DNA of 64,000 nucleotides from JBBQYA01 sp031412335 (GCA_031412335.1 JANOCT010000012.1:1-64000); one strand, 5' to 3'. Counted from the first letter of the stretch, positions 8,411 to 17,092 are shown. The notes: a model not told the origin generated them from the sequence alone. Program-made: numbers and translations.

Positions 8411-10039
8411 ATGAAATACAAAATATATAAGAGCTTTTTACAATTCATTCTTATTTTTTGCTTGCCTTTATTGGGCTATTCACAAACTATTCAAGATGAT
8501 TTTGAAGGAAATGGTAATATAAGCTCTTGGTTTGGAGATGACTGCACTATAAATACTAATACTGTAAACCCTTTTCAGAATGGCATAAATCAAACTGCAA
8601 CGGTACTTAAATACGAAGATAAAGGTGGCATATTTGCGAATGTGAAATTTGATAAAGTCAATAACTTTAATTTATCAAGCAATAACGTATTTTCTATAAA
8701 AATTTATGTCCCATCTTACGGTATCACTGGAAATTTGCCCAATCAGGTTTCATTGAAATTGCAGGATGGTACTTTGCTTCAACCTTGGGGTACTCAGGTA
8801 GAAATCATTAAACCAATTCTGCTAAATCAATGGCAAACCATAACTTTTGATTTTAAATATGATAATTATATTAATCTAAATGCGGGTTCTTTACCACCAA
8901 CTCAACGAACTGATTTAAATAGAGTTCTAATTCAAGTAAATGGTGAAAATAATACAGATCGAGTGATCGCTTTTATCGATGATGTTTTATACGTAAATTC
9001 ATTACCAGCAAATCCTGTTTTCAATAAATTAGTTTGGTCCGACGAGTTCAGTGGTAGCGGTACCATTAATTTTACGAAATGGTTTCATCAAACTCAACTA
9101 CCTCAAAGTGGAAGTTGGTTTAACGGAGAAATTCAACATTATACAAACAGAAGTATCAATTCTTCAGTTGATAACGGAGTATTGAAAATTGTAGCGAAAA
9201 AAGAAAACTTTAGTGATCAAGGTTTTACTAAGCAATATACTTCAGCCAGATTAAATTCAAAATTTGCATTTACGTATGGTAGGGTAGAAGTAAGAGCTAA
9301 ATTACCTTTTGGTGTTGGCACTTGGCCTGCCATTTGGATGCTAGGCAAGAATATAGATGAAATTGGAGGATATTGGAAAAATCAAGGTTTTGGAAATAGC
9401 CCTTGGCCGGCTTGTGGTGAAATTGATATAATGGAACATTGGGGAAATAATCAGAACTTTATTCAAAGTGCTATTCATACTCCCTCCAGCTATGGAGGAA
9501 CAGTCAATTTAGGGGGCAAAATAGTTTCAACTGCTTCTACCGATTTTCATATTTACGCAATGGAATGGACTTCGGAGAAATTGGTATTTAGTGTAGATAG
9601 TATAATTTATTACACGTACAACCCTAGCATAAAAAATGCAGATACCTGGCCTTTTGATAAGGATCAGTATCTTTTATTCAATGTTGCTATTCAACAAAAT
9701 ATAGCAGCTAACTTTACACAAAGCGCTATGGAAGTAGACTATGTGAGGGTTTATCAACAAAGTGCAGTTTCAATTAATCAAAACAACAATTTACCCAAAC
9801 ACAAATTTTTTCCAAATCCAGTAAACAATGATTTAACTATTTCTTTTAATAATTTAAAAGACCAACATGTATTATTTAAAATATACAGCATTGATGGCAA
9901 AATTGTTAAATCATTTAATTTGCCGATAAAAAATAACGGTATTATTTTAACTGATTTAGAACATTTATCAAAAGGAATGTATATTATTTTATATGAAATA
10001 AATAATACAAACTATAACCTTAAATTTTATAAAGATTAA
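8411..10039 (+). CDS. Secreted GH16 beta-glucanase with T9SS domain
   Basis: The 542-residue protein has a signal peptide (residues 1-24, ending LLGYSQ) and an N-terminal beta-sandwich of about 25-195 resembling a carbohydrate-binding module. A glycoside hydrolase family 16 domain follows at about 205-455. The GH16 active site EIDIMEHWG is present, with two glutamates and the aspartate as nucleophile, acid/base and helper. W-rich substrate-cleft segments such as GVGTWPAIWML also fit. The last ~75 residues are a type IX sorting domain (FFPNPVNNDLTISF ... KGMYIILYE). Family members cleave laminarin and related beta-1,3(4)-glucans; I cannot tell which substrate from sequence. The DUF2490 gene follows 16 bp later and is probably co-transcribed. 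Confidence 0.88.
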   Translation: MKYKIYKSFLQFILIFCLPLLGYSQTIQDDFEGNGNISSWFGDDCTINTNTVNPFQNGINQTATVLKYEDKGGIFANVKFDKVNNFNLSSNNVFSIKIYVPSYGITGNLPNQVSLKLQDGTLLQPWGTQVEIIKPILLNQWQTITFDFKYDNYINLNAGSLPPTQRTDLNRVLIQVNGENNTDRVIAFIDDVLYVNSLPANPVFNKLVWSDEFSGSGTINFTKWFHQTQLPQSGSWFNGEIQHYTNRSINSSVDNGVLKIVAKKENFSDQGFTKQYTSARLNSKFAFTYGRVEVRAKLPFGVGTWPAIWMLGKNIDEIGGYWKNQGFGNSPWPACGEIDIMEHWGNNQNFIQSAIHTPSSYGGTVNLGGKIVSTASTDFHIYAMEWTSEKLVFSVDSIIYYTYNPSIKNADTWPFDKDQYLLFNVAIQQNIAANFTQSAMEVDYVRVYQQSAVSINQNNNLPKHKFFPNPVNNDLTISFNNLKDQHVLFKIYSIDGKIVKSFNLPIKNNGIILTDLEHLSKGMYIILYEINNTNYNLKFYKD

Positions 10040-10055
10040 TTTTTTCAGCTCTTTA

Positions 10056-10874
10056 ATGAAAAAAGCAGCAAGTTTTATCATTCCAAATAATAAATTTAAA
10101 TTAAAAGCAGTATTAGTTATTATTATTTGTCTGAGTTTTCAATTTACTTTTGGTCAAAACAATCGATTAGTAACAAATGGAAATATAGGCTGGTACAATT
10201 ACTTTGGAACGTTTAAGTTTTCGAGTAAGTTTTCTTTGCAAACAGAATATCAATGGCGTAGAGAAAATTATTTAACAGAATGGCAACAAAGTCTGGTTCG
10301 CGTTGGAGCTAATTATAAACTAAATCAAAATTTACTTTTTAGAATTGGCTATGCTTGGATAGAAACATTTCCGTATGGAGAAATCCCTTTAAATGCCTCA
10401 GGAAGAGATTTTACCGAACACCGAATTTTCGAAATGGTTCAATTGTCTCATAAAGAAGGTAAACTTGACATTGCGCATCGCTACATGTTGGAGCAAAGAT
10501 TTGTAGGAAGATACAGTACGTCGACTATGGATAAAGAAGATGAGTTTCCTTTATTAAATAGAATGCGGTATATGATAAAAGTACAACTCCCATTAAAGGG
10601 TAATGAGATCAAAGATAGAACTCCTTATTTGGCTGCCTATAATGAAGTATTTATTGGTTTTGGTAAAAATGTAAACGCTAATATTTTTGATCAAAATAGA
10701 ATTGGTGTTTTAGTTGGGTATCATTTGAATAAAAGTGTACAATTGGAAGCTGGATATTTAAATCAGATTCTCCAATTTGGAAGACAAATTAACGGGGAAA
10801 ACGTGTTTCAAAATAATAAAGGACTTATTATAAATGCAAACTTTAATTTTAATTTAATAAAAAATAAGATTTAG
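10056..10874 (+). CDS. DUF2490 outer-membrane protein
   Basis: The 272-residue protein has an N-terminal hydrophobic export signal near residues 15-35, rather long before the cleavage site (FTFGQ). It is then a strand-rich barrel-like sequence of the DUF2490 family. Typical blocks are FSLQTEYQWRRENY and FRIGYAWIETFPYGEIPL, the second a family hallmark. It probably sits in the outer membrane. The family function is unknown. Its position 16 bp after a secreted glucanase suggests co-expression, perhaps with a carbohydrate-related role, but this pairing is not diagnostic. Confidence 0.75.
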   Translation: MKKAASFIIPNNKFKLKAVLVIIICLSFQFTFGQNNRLVTNGNIGWYNYFGTFKFSSKFSLQTEYQWRRENYLTEWQQSLVRVGANYKLNQNLLFRIGYAWIETFPYGEIPLNASGRDFTEHRIFEMVQLSHKEGKLDIAHRYMLEQRFVGRYSTSTMDKEDEFPLLNRMRYMIKVQLPLKGNEIKDRTPYLAAYNEVFIGFGKNVNANIFDQNRIGVLVGYHLNKSVQLEAGYLNQILQFGRQINGENVFQNNKGLIINANFNFNLIKNKI

Positions 10875-10898
10875 CCTGAAAAGATTATTAACAATTAT

Positions 10899-10925
10899 AC
10901 CATGAATTTCTGAAATATGGTTTTA
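10899..10925. terminator. Weak hairpin between convergent genes
   Basis: ACCAT (10899-10903) pairs with ATGGT (10917-10921), and ATTT/AAAT extends the stem inside a GA bulge. TTTTAAAA follows. It lies 25 bases after the DUF2490 stop codon and could end transcription from that side. The stem is short and AT-rich. Confidence 0.4.
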
Positions 10926-10935
10926 AAATAATTGT

Positions 10936-11793
10936 TTAATTAATTATTAATTTTTTAAATGCAATTCCTTCTTTGCCAATAACTTTCAAAAAATACAAGC
11001 CCGATGAAACTGATGTAATTGGAATTAGTTCATCATCATTTGTTATTTTATTTTCCTGAATTATTTTTCCATTTAAATCTGTTAACTGATAACTCAGTAA
11101 TTGTTCTCCTTTTATCTTAAATGAATTTGAAGCAGGGTTTGGGCTAATTTCAACATCAATTTTGTTTATGGTATTAATGCCTGTGAATGGAATATAACAA
11201 CTATTTCCCAAATCTTGCCAACTTGAATCAAAATATAATTGAATATTTGATTTCTCAAAACATAATAGTCTAAAACCGATATCTGGATCCATAGTTATAG
11301 GATAATTAAGACTTATTTCACTCCCTATTCCTTCTATCCAATTTAAAATTCCATAATTAAAATTAAACTTCCTTCTTACCGATCCATCTAATAAAGTAAT
11401 CGCAGTAATAGAATCTAGTTTATAATAATAATCGGAGCCCTGCAATGGAAATAAAAAACTATCTCCAACAGCTAATCCAAAATCATAAATTACGACTTCA
11501 TGTGGGTAAGCCCATGAAATCGAATATACTTTTTTTGTTAAAGTATCCTCTCTTAAAGCTGCCCAAAAATTCCCAACTGTAGCTACGGAATCAACACTTG
11601 CCATAATTTTTTTATAACTAATTTGATTAATAGTAGTATCTCCATCTATGAATAAGCTTATAGACCTATACCCCCAAGCATATTCAGATTCAAAATACGT
11701 CCATTTATTATTTGTATCCAATAAGTTCTGGCTCTTAGCCTGATAAAATGATCCACTAATAATTAGTAAAAGAAAAAGTAGAAATTTTTTCAT
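10936..11793 (-). CDS. Secreted protein of unknown function with T9SS domain
   Basis: The 285-residue protein has a signal peptide (MKKFLLFLLLIISGSFYQAK) and a type IX sorting domain in its last ~70 residues (SPNPASNSFKIKG ... SGLYFLKVIG ... AFKKLIIN). The middle part is strand-rich, with many aromatic and aspartate residues (WAYPHEVVIYDFGLAVGDSF). It has no recognisable catalytic motif. Its general look is that of uncharacterised Bacteroidetes surface cargo. It is transcribed towards the DUF2490 gene and belongs to no visible operon. Confidence 0.6.
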   Translation of the reverse strand: MKKFLLFLLLIISGSFYQAKSQNLLDTNNKWTYFESEYAWGYRSISLFIDGDTTINQISYKKIMASVDSVATVGNFWAALREDTLTKKVYSISWAYPHEVVIYDFGLAVGDSFLFPLQGSDYYYKLDSITAITLLDGSVRRKFNFNYGILNWIEGIGSEISLNYPITMDPDIGFRLLCFEKSNIQLYFDSSWQDLGNSCYIPFTGINTINKIDVEISPNPASNSFKIKGEQLLSYQLTDLNGKIIQENKITNDDELIPITSVSSGLYFLKVIGKEGIAFKKLIIN

Positions 11794-11958
11794 CGGAAAG
11801 TACGTTAGGTTTTATAAATTTCAATCATTATATCATTGATCTAAAGTAAATTAAAAAGTTGGATGTCTAATATTAAATATGATTAAAAAGATTTGAAATA
11901 ACGTATTAAAGACTATGGGAATTAAAAATTTAAAAAATTAGAGTAAACTTAAAACAAC

Positions 11959-11982
11959 AAAAGCAGCTTTGTAGCTGCTTTT
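11959..11982 (-). terminator. Hairpin of the degenerate tRNA unit
   Basis: AAAAGCAGCT and AGCTGCTTTT form a perfect 10-bp stem around a 4-base loop. It is the counterpart of the terminator at 12116-12139 and lies at the same offset behind the dead tRNA copy. Confidence 0.7.
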
Positions 11983-12014
11983 TTATTTCTTAAATAAGAA
12001 TTCTGAAATGAATG

Positions 12015-12088
12015 TGGGCCCAGAAGGGCTAAACCTTAATCGTAAAAGATTATGAGTTTGCTACTCTAACCAACTGAGCTATGGAAAT
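12015..12088 (-). pseudogene. tRNA-Met(CAT) pseudogene
   Basis: This is a base-for-base counterpart of the functional tRNA at 12172-12245, shifted by 157 bases without gaps. The D-arm (GCTCAGTTGGTTAGAGT) and the anticodon loop CTCATAA are unchanged. The 5' acceptor strand has lost GGGCCC, so the acceptor stem cannot form. Substitutions also hit the anticodon stem and the T arm. It is almost surely non-functional as a tRNA. Confidence 0.85.
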
Positions 12089-12115
12089 TAAAAATTATCA
12101 TAAGCTTAAAACAAC

Positions 12116-12139
12116 AAAAGCAGCTTAATAGCTGCTTTT
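12116..12139 (-). terminator. Rho-independent terminator of tRNA-Met
   Basis: A perfect 10-bp stem (AAAAGCAGCT/AGCTGCTTTT) with loop TAAT lies about 33 bases beyond the tRNA 3' end on the minus strand. It is followed on that strand by TTTTGTTGTTTT. Confidence 0.75.
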
Positions 12140-12171
12140 TTATTTCTTGAATAAGAATTCTGAAATGAATG

Positions 12172-12245
12172 TGGGCCCAGAAGGGCTCGAACCTTCGACC
12201 AAAAGATTATGAGTCTCCTACTCTAACCAACTGAGCTATGGGCCC
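12172..12245 (-). tRNA. tRNA-Met (anticodon CAT)
   Basis: The 74-base minus-strand sequence folds as a full cloverleaf. The acceptor GGGCCCA pairs with TGGGCCC. The D-arm is GCTC...GAGT, the anticodon loop CTCATAA gives anticodon CAT, and the T-arm is GAAGG-TTCGAGC-CCTTC. The discriminator is A and CCA is not encoded. Anticodon CAT allows elongator Met, initiator Met or (after lysidine modification) Ile. The A-U rather than three G-C anticodon-stem pairs argue against initiator. I cannot separate elongator Met from Ile2 with confidence. Confidence 0.9.
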
Positions 12246-12315
12246 TGAAAAATTTTCGATTTCGGATTGCAATTTTACATATTTGCATCTGAATTTACAA
12301 ATTAATTTACTAAAT

Positions 12316-12939
12316 ATGATTATCAAGAATATCATTTTTGATTACGGTAACGTTATTTTCGATATTGATCATCAATTAACGATAAAAGCTTTTGAAAAAT
12401 TAGGCTTAAATGATTTCTCAGATAAATTTAGTCATGCCGGACAAGCAGAATTTTTCAATGAATTTGAAAAAGGAAAAATTTCTGCTGATGAATTTCGCAA
12501 AAACATGAATGTATTATTACATGCTGATTTTTCAAATGAAATAATTGACCAGGCTTGGAATGCTCTATTGATAGGTATACCATCAGGTAATTTGGAATTG
12601 CTGCTCCAAACAAAAAACAATTACCGAACTTTTTTATTAAGCAATAATAATATCATTCATTACACCCAAATTATTGAGTATCTGCAAACTGTTTTTGAAA
12701 TAAATTCAATGGACGATTATTTTGAAAAAACTTATTATTCCCATCAAATGAATATGCGAAAACCTGATGCGGACATTTTCGAATTCGTATTAAATGAAAA
12801 CAAACTAAATCCTGCCGAAACATTATTTATAGACGATAGCAAACAACACATAGAAACAGCCAAAAAAATAGGATTGCAAACACATTTATTGCCAATAGGG
12901 TATGGTTTGCAAAATTATTTTAAGGAAAATTATTTTTAA
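12316..12939 (+). CDS. HAD-superfamily hydrolase (YihX-like phosphatase)
   Basis: I start at ATG 12316, which gives MIIKNIIFDYGNVIFDID and places the nucleophile aspartate (Asp9) at the usual distance. The longer frame from 12238 would overlap the tRNA-Met gene. Later HAD motifs are present: LLSNNN for motif II, MRKPDADIF with the lysine for motif III, and FIDDSKQHIETA for motif IV. The 207-residue cytoplasmic protein has the alpha-helical cap of subfamily I and resembles small sugar-phosphate or nucleotide phosphatases such as YihX. The natural substrate cannot be read from sequence. It converges tail to tail with the acyl-CoA synthetase gene without a gap. Confidence 0.8.
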   Translation: MIIKNIIFDYGNVIFDIDHQLTIKAFEKLGLNDFSDKFSHAGQAEFFNEFEKGKISADEFRKNMNVLLHADFSNEIIDQAWNALLIGIPSGNLELLLQTKNNYRTFLLSNNNIIHYTQIIEYLQTVFEINSMDDYFEKTYYSHQMNMRKPDADIFEFVLNENKLNPAETLFIDDSKQHIETAKKIGLQTHLLPIGYGLQNYFKENYF

Positions 12940-14853
12940 TTAATCTTGAGCAGCTTCTTGCAAATACAGATCTTCTATATTTTCAGCGTATTTCTTTTCA
13001 ATTACTTTTCTTTTTGCTTTTAAGGATGGAGTTAATTCGCCATCGTCAATCGAAAAAGGATTTCTTTTCACTAAAAAGCTCTTTATCCGTTCAAATTTTG
13101 CTAATTCTGGGGATATCTTTTTGATATCTTCTTCAATCCAATTAATAATTTCTTCTTCCGAAATAAATTGATCAGCCCGTTCAAAAAATTCATTTTCCAG
13201 GTTAAATTGTTCAGCTAAATTTTCACGTGAGGGAACAATAATAGCAGTAATGTATTCCCGTTTATCGCCAATCAAAAATATCTGATCAATTTTGCTACTT
13301 TTTAAATAGGTGTTTTCTACTGGTGTTGGGTACACATTTTTCCCAAACGAATTCACCAACATATTCTTTATACGATCTGTTATTTGAAGATTTCCTTTGT
13401 GAAATCTTCCTACATCTCCTGTATGAAACCAACCTGCTTCGTCAATTGCTATGCGTGTATCTTCAGGCTTGTTCCAATAACCTTGCATTACACAATGGCC
13501 TTTTACTATTATTTCTCCTTCAGCACATTCATATTCTTCTCCAAAGCTGTCGTTCGTTTGTTCAGTATAAATAATTTTTGTGTCTGGATTTTGAATAGCA
13601 ACAGTTATTCCTGGAATGATTCTTCCAACAGTACCAATTACAGATCTATCATATTCCGTAACAGACATTACGGGAGAAGTTTCTGTCAAACCATAACCTT
13701 CTAAAACACGAATACCTAAATTTCCAAAAAACTCACCCACATTTTTTGGTAAAGCTGCTCCACCGGAAATCAAAAATTTAAGATTGCCACCTGTTTTTTC
13801 TTTTATTTTACTAAAAACCAGCTTGTTTGCTAAATTAAATTGAATTCCTAAAAGTACACCCGGGGTCTTTCCCAGTTCTTTTAGTTTTCTAACCTGCTCT
13901 CCAATCTTAAATGCCCACAAAAAAATATTGGTTTTCATTCCACCAGCTGATAAGCCAGTTTTCATAGCCTTTTCATTAATTTTTTCGAGCAAACGAGGCA
14001 CTGCAGCCATTACATTAGGCTTTACTTCAATCATGTTTTTACCAAGCAACTCCAAGCTTTCGGCAAATGCTAATTTGCATCCCTTCGCTAAGCAAACATG
14101 GTAAGTTGCTGTTCGTTCAAAAACATGCGAAAGAGGTAAAAAAGATAAAAAAGTATCTGTTTCATTTACGACCGTTATTTGCTCAAAACAATATCGAACA
14201 TTGCTTACAAAGTTGGCATGACTTAGCATTACACCTTTTGGTGTTCCCGTAGTTCCAGAGGTATAAATAAGTGATGAAAGATCAGAAGGTAAAATTGATT
14301 CGCGAATGGAATTTATTTTTTCTTCGTAAATACTTAATCTCGATTTACCTTGTTCAATTAATTCAGACAGAGAAATAATTTCAGTATTTCCATTTAAGGT
14401 AACTGCGGTTTTTTTATAATCTTCAAAAATTGGAACTACAATTTTCAAATCATTACAAAATGCAGTGATTTTTACTATTCTTTTTAATAAAAAAGGATTT
14501 CCAACTAATAAAATTTTAGCTCCCGAATCATTCAGAATATATTGAATTTCATTTTCGGTTAGTGTTGGGTAAATGGAAACATTAACTGCTCCAATTTGCT
14601 GCAAAGCTTGATCATAATATACATATTCCGGGCAATTCTCTATAATTAGAGCAACTCGATCACCTTTTTCAACTCCAGCAGCCAACATATAAGCCGAAAT
14701 TGCATCCGCATTATCTATCGTAGTTTGATACGATATTGGCTCATAATCATTTGTTTTTTTGTGCAACATAAATGTGTTGCTTACGGGATGAATATTTTTA
14801 ACAACATTTCTGATCAGTTGCGGAATGGTGGTATGATCGGTCAACAGGTTCAT
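12940..14853 (-). CDS. Long-chain acyl-CoA synthetase (AMP-forming)
   Basis: The 637-residue cytoplasmic or membrane-associated enzyme activates fatty acids to acyl-AMP and then acyl-CoA. The adenylate-forming motifs are all present: YTSGTTGTPKG near residue 195, the GYGLTETSPV motif, and WFHTGDVG with the ATP-binding aspartate. A lysine-containing C-terminal subdomain has ITDRIKNMLVNSFGKNVYP. The long form with an insert after the P-loop is usual for the bacterial long-chain synthetases of the FadD15 type. The gene stands alone, so fatty-acid uptake versus salvage cannot be decided. Confidence 0.88.
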   Translation of the reverse strand: MNLLTDHTTIPQLIRNVVKNIHPVSNTFMLHKKTNDYEPISYQTTIDNADAISAYMLAAGVEKGDRVALIIENCPEYVYYDQALQQIGAVNVSIYPTLTENEIQYILNDSGAKILLVGNPFLLKRIVKITAFCNDLKIVVPIFEDYKKTAVTLNGNTEIISLSELIEQGKSRLSIYEEKINSIRESILPSDLSSLIYTSGTTGTPKGVMLSHANFVSNVRYCFEQITVVNETDTFLSFLPLSHVFERTATYHVCLAKGCKLAFAESLELLGKNMIEVKPNVMAAVPRLLEKINEKAMKTGLSAGGMKTNIFLWAFKIGEQVRKLKELGKTPGVLLGIQFNLANKLVFSKIKEKTGGNLKFLISGGAALPKNVGEFFGNLGIRVLEGYGLTETSPVMSVTEYDRSVIGTVGRIIPGITVAIQNPDTKIIYTEQTNDSFGEEYECAEGEIIVKGHCVMQGYWNKPEDTRIAIDEAGWFHTGDVGRFHKGNLQITDRIKNMLVNSFGKNVYPTPVENTYLKSSKIDQIFLIGDKREYITAIIVPSRENLAEQFNLENEFFERADQFISEEEIINWIEEDIKKISPELAKFERIKSFLVKRNPFSIDDGELTPSLKAKRKVIEKKYAENIEDLYLQEAAQD

Positions 14854-14957
14854 TTCTTAGGATTAGGATTTTAAAATAAAAAATCTGCGTTGAATATAGT
14901 AATTTTTAAAAAAAATGGAATAATCTATTTTAAATTAAAAACAGCTTAAACATAAAA

Positions 14958-14979
14958 ATGCCCCGCAAAAGCAGGGCAT
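14958..14979 (-). terminator. Terminator of the isc operon
   Basis: On the minus strand the sequence ATGCCCTGC, loop TTTT, GCGGGGCAT is followed by TTTTTATG. The stem has one mismatch. It lies 20 bases beyond the iscA stop codon and ends the iscSUA transcript. Confidence 0.75.
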
Positions 14980-14998
14980 TCAAATAATTACTGAAATA

Positions 14999-15325
14999 TT
15001 AAACTGAAAAACTTTCGCCGCAGCCACAAGTTCTGCTAGCATTTGGGTTATTAAAATTAAAGCCTTTGCCATTCAATCCATCAGAAAAATCAAGTTCTGT
15101 TCCAGCGAGGTATAGAAAACTTTTCATATCCAAAATAATTTTTAATCCATTATCCTGAAATTCCTGATCTCCCTTTTTCAACTCATTGTCGAAATCAAGT
15201 TTATAAGATAGACCTGAACAACCGCCGCCTGCTACTGCTACTCGAATAAAATAGCTTTCTCCAAGGCCAGCATCAGTCATTAATCCTTCAATTTTATGTT
15301 TGGCTTTATCTGTAACTGTAATCAT
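14999..15325 (-). CDS. iscA: A-type iron-sulfur carrier protein IscA
   Basis: The 108-residue protein is the standard length of A-type carriers. It has the three conserved cysteines: Cys36 in GGGCSGLSY and Cys100 and Cys102 in RTCGCGESF. Proteins of this family receive Fe-S clusters and hand them to target enzymes, especially [4Fe-4S] proteins. It is the last gene of iscS-iscU-iscA, 34 bp after iscU, and is followed by a hairpin terminator. It could equally be labelled SufA/ErpA-like; the neighbours favour IscA. Confidence 0.9.
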   Translation of the reverse strand: MITVTDKAKHKIEGLMTDAGLGESYFIRVAVAGGGCSGLSYKLDFDNELKKGDQEFQDNGLKIILDMKSFLYLAGTELDFSDGLNGKGFNFNNPNASRTCGCGESFSV

Positions 15326-15359
15326 TGTTTATATTTTTAATCGAAACAAACCAAAATTA

Positions 15360-15773
15360 TTAATGATGGCTTTTTTCCATCACTATTGGTTCCATTCCGT
15401 TTTTTACTCTAAAATCATTGATAGCAGATTTAATTGCATCTTCTGCTAATACGCTACAATGTATTTTTACCGGCGGTAAGGCCAATTCTTCTACTATATC
15501 CATATTGTCAATAGATAAAGCATCATCAATTGATTTTCCTTTCAACCATTCTGTAGCTAATGATGAAGATGCAATAGCTGACCCACAACCAAATGTTTTG
15601 AATTTTGCATCTGTAATCATATTATTATCATCTACTTCTATTTGCAAACGCATAACATCGCCACATTCTGGTGCTCCAACTAAACCAGTTCCTACATTTC
15701 GTTTGCTTTTATCTAACGTACCAATATTACGAGGATTGCTGTAATGATCAATAACTTTTTCTGAATATGCCAT
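15360..15773 (-). CDS. iscU: Iron-sulfur cluster scaffold protein IscU
   Basis: The 137-residue protein is the scaffold on which Fe-S clusters are built from IscS sulfur. The ligands are in place: Cys37 and Asp39 in APECGDVM, Cys63 in FGCGSA and Cys106 in KIHCSVLA. The LPPVKIHC chaperone-recognition segment is preserved. It lies between iscS (71 bp upstream) and iscA. No hscA, hscB or fdx gene follows, unlike in proteobacterial isc operons. Confidence 0.93.
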   Translation of the reverse strand: MAYSEKVIDHYSNPRNIGTLDKSKRNVGTGLVGAPECGDVMRLQIEVDDNNMITDAKFKTFGCGSAIASSSLATEWLKGKSIDDALSIDNMDIVEELALPPVKIHCSVLAEDAIKSAINDFRVKNGMEPIVMEKSHH

Positions 15774-15844
15774 GAGGTTTTTTTTTTATTATTTTAAATT
15801 TTATTTACCCGATTATCGGTTATTTTTTTCTTTTTATCAATTGT

Positions 15845-17059
15845 TTAATGTTCTGCCCATTCAATTTTATCCAAGTCAATGCCTTCCTTGAACATTTCCC
15901 ATAATGGACTCATTTCTCTAAGTTTATTAACTGCTTGTAAAGTATGTTCAATTGCATAGTCAACTTCTTCATCTGTGGTAAATCTACCCAATCCAAAACG
16001 AATGGAAGAATGGGCAAGATCATCCGATAATCCTAAACTTTTTAAAACATACGAAGGTTCAAGTGATGCCGATGTACAAGCTGAACCAGAAGAAACCGCT
16101 AAGTTTTTCATTCCCATCATTAAGCCCTCTCCTTCAACATATTTAAAAGAGATATTGGTAATATGAGGTAAACGATGTTCAACGTTTCCGTTTATGTATG
16201 ATTCTTCAATTACTGTTAATGAACTTTGTAAACGATCTCGCATAACAGATAATCTTTTTGCTTCAGATTCCATTTCATTCATGGCTATTTCGCAAGCTGC
16301 TCCCATTCCTACAATTCCAGGAACGTTTAATGTTCCAGATCGCATGCCTCTTTCATGTCCGCCACCATCCATTTGAGCAGTAACTTTTACTCTTGGGTTT
16401 TTTCTTCGTACGTATAATGCTCCAACTCCTTTCGGGCCATACATTTTATGAGCAGTAAATGCCATTAAATCTATTCCATCACGATCTACATTTACCGGAA
16501 TTTTACCAACTGCCTGCACTCCATCTGTCATAAATAATGCACCATGTTTGTGTGCAATATCAGAAATTGCTTTAATCGGTTGAACTACTCCAATTTCATT
16601 GTTGGCATACATAATAGCAACCAAAATAGTTTTTGGTGTCATTGCGGCTTCTAATTCTACCAGATTTACCATTCCATCTGCTTGCACATCCAAAAATGTA
16701 ATTTCTGCACCTAATTTTTCGAGGTGATGACAAGTGTCCAATACTGCTTTATGCTCAGTAGTAAGTGTAATTATGTGATTTCCTTTTTGTGCATACATTT
16801 CAAATACACCTTTTATAGCAAGGTTATCTGATTCAGTAGCTCCAGAAGTAAATATTATTTCTTTTTCGTTTGCACCAATAAGTTTTGCACATTGCTCACG
16901 AGCATAGTCTACTGCCTCTTCGGCTGTCCACCCAAAAGCATGATTTCTGCTGGCTGCATTGCCAAATTTTTCATTAAAATAGGGTAGCATCGCCTCCAAA
17001 ACCCTTGGATCCATGGGAGTTGTGGCGTTATTATCGAGATATACTGGAAATTTAAGCAT
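15845..17059 (-). CDS. iscS: Cysteine desulfurase IscS
   Basis: The 404-residue PLP enzyme turns cysteine into alanine and a protein-bound persulfide that feeds IscU and tRNA thiolation. The cofactor lysine is Lys205 in FTAHKMYGPKG. The persulfide-carrying cysteine is Cys328 in SSGSACTSASLEPS, in the extended loop of the IscS type, almost at the E. coli positions. It is the first gene of the isc operon. No iscR repressor precedes it. A TAAATTTG -7 box sits about 26 bases upstream of the start. Confidence 0.94.
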   Translation of the reverse strand: MLKFPVYLDNNATTPMDPRVLEAMLPYFNEKFGNAASRNHAFGWTAEEAVDYAREQCAKLIGANEKEIIFTSGATESDNLAIKGVFEMYAQKGNHIITLTTEHKAVLDTCHHLEKLGAEITFLDVQADGMVNLVELEAAMTPKTILVAIMYANNEIGVVQPIKAISDIAHKHGALFMTDGVQAVGKIPVNVDRDGIDLMAFTAHKMYGPKGVGALYVRRKNPRVKVTAQMDGGGHERGMRSGTLNVPGIVGMGAACEIAMNEMESEAKRLSVMRDRLQSSLTVIEESYINGNVEHRLPHITNISFKYVEGEGLMMGMKNLAVSSGSACTSASLEPSYVLKSLGLSDDLAHSSIRFGLGRFTTDEEVDYAIEHTLQAVNKLREMSPLWEMFKEGIDLDKIEWAEH

Positions 17060-17084
17060 TATGTAGAATTTTTCTTAATAACTG

Positions 17085-17092
17085 CAAATTTA
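17085..17092 (-). promoter_or_regulatory. Putative -7 box for iscSUA
   Basis: On the minus strand the sequence TAAATTTG fits the Bacteroidetes consensus TAnnTTTG, about 25 bases before the iscS ATG. I find no TTG at a good -33 distance, so this is a half match. Confidence 0.4.

Larger units (their letters stand above)
11794..12171. other. Spacer holding a tandemly duplicated tRNA unit
   Basis: Two copies of a roughly 140-base unit, offset by exactly 157 bases, occupy about 11944-12088 and 12101-12245. Each holds a terminator hairpin and a tRNA-Met-like sequence. The left copy is degenerate. The part before 11944 is AT-rich and holds only a short 'ctatgggaattaaaaa' that resembles the flank of the copies. 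Confidence 0.8.

Noticed and set aside
11912..11927. Third tRNA remnant before the duplicated units
   Set aside because: Only about 15 bases resemble the flank of the copies; too little to call a feature, so it is only mentioned in the finding.
12238..12315. Upstream extension of the HAD hydrolase frame
   Set aside because: It would overlap the tRNA-Met gene on the other strand, and its translation lacks family resemblance; the ATG at 12316 gives the normal HAD N-terminus.
13384..13704. Plus-strand frames opposite the acyl-CoA synthetase gene
   Set aside because: Low-complexity F/Y/I-rich translation typical of antisense of AT-rich coding DNA; the synthetase motifs on the other strand are intact.
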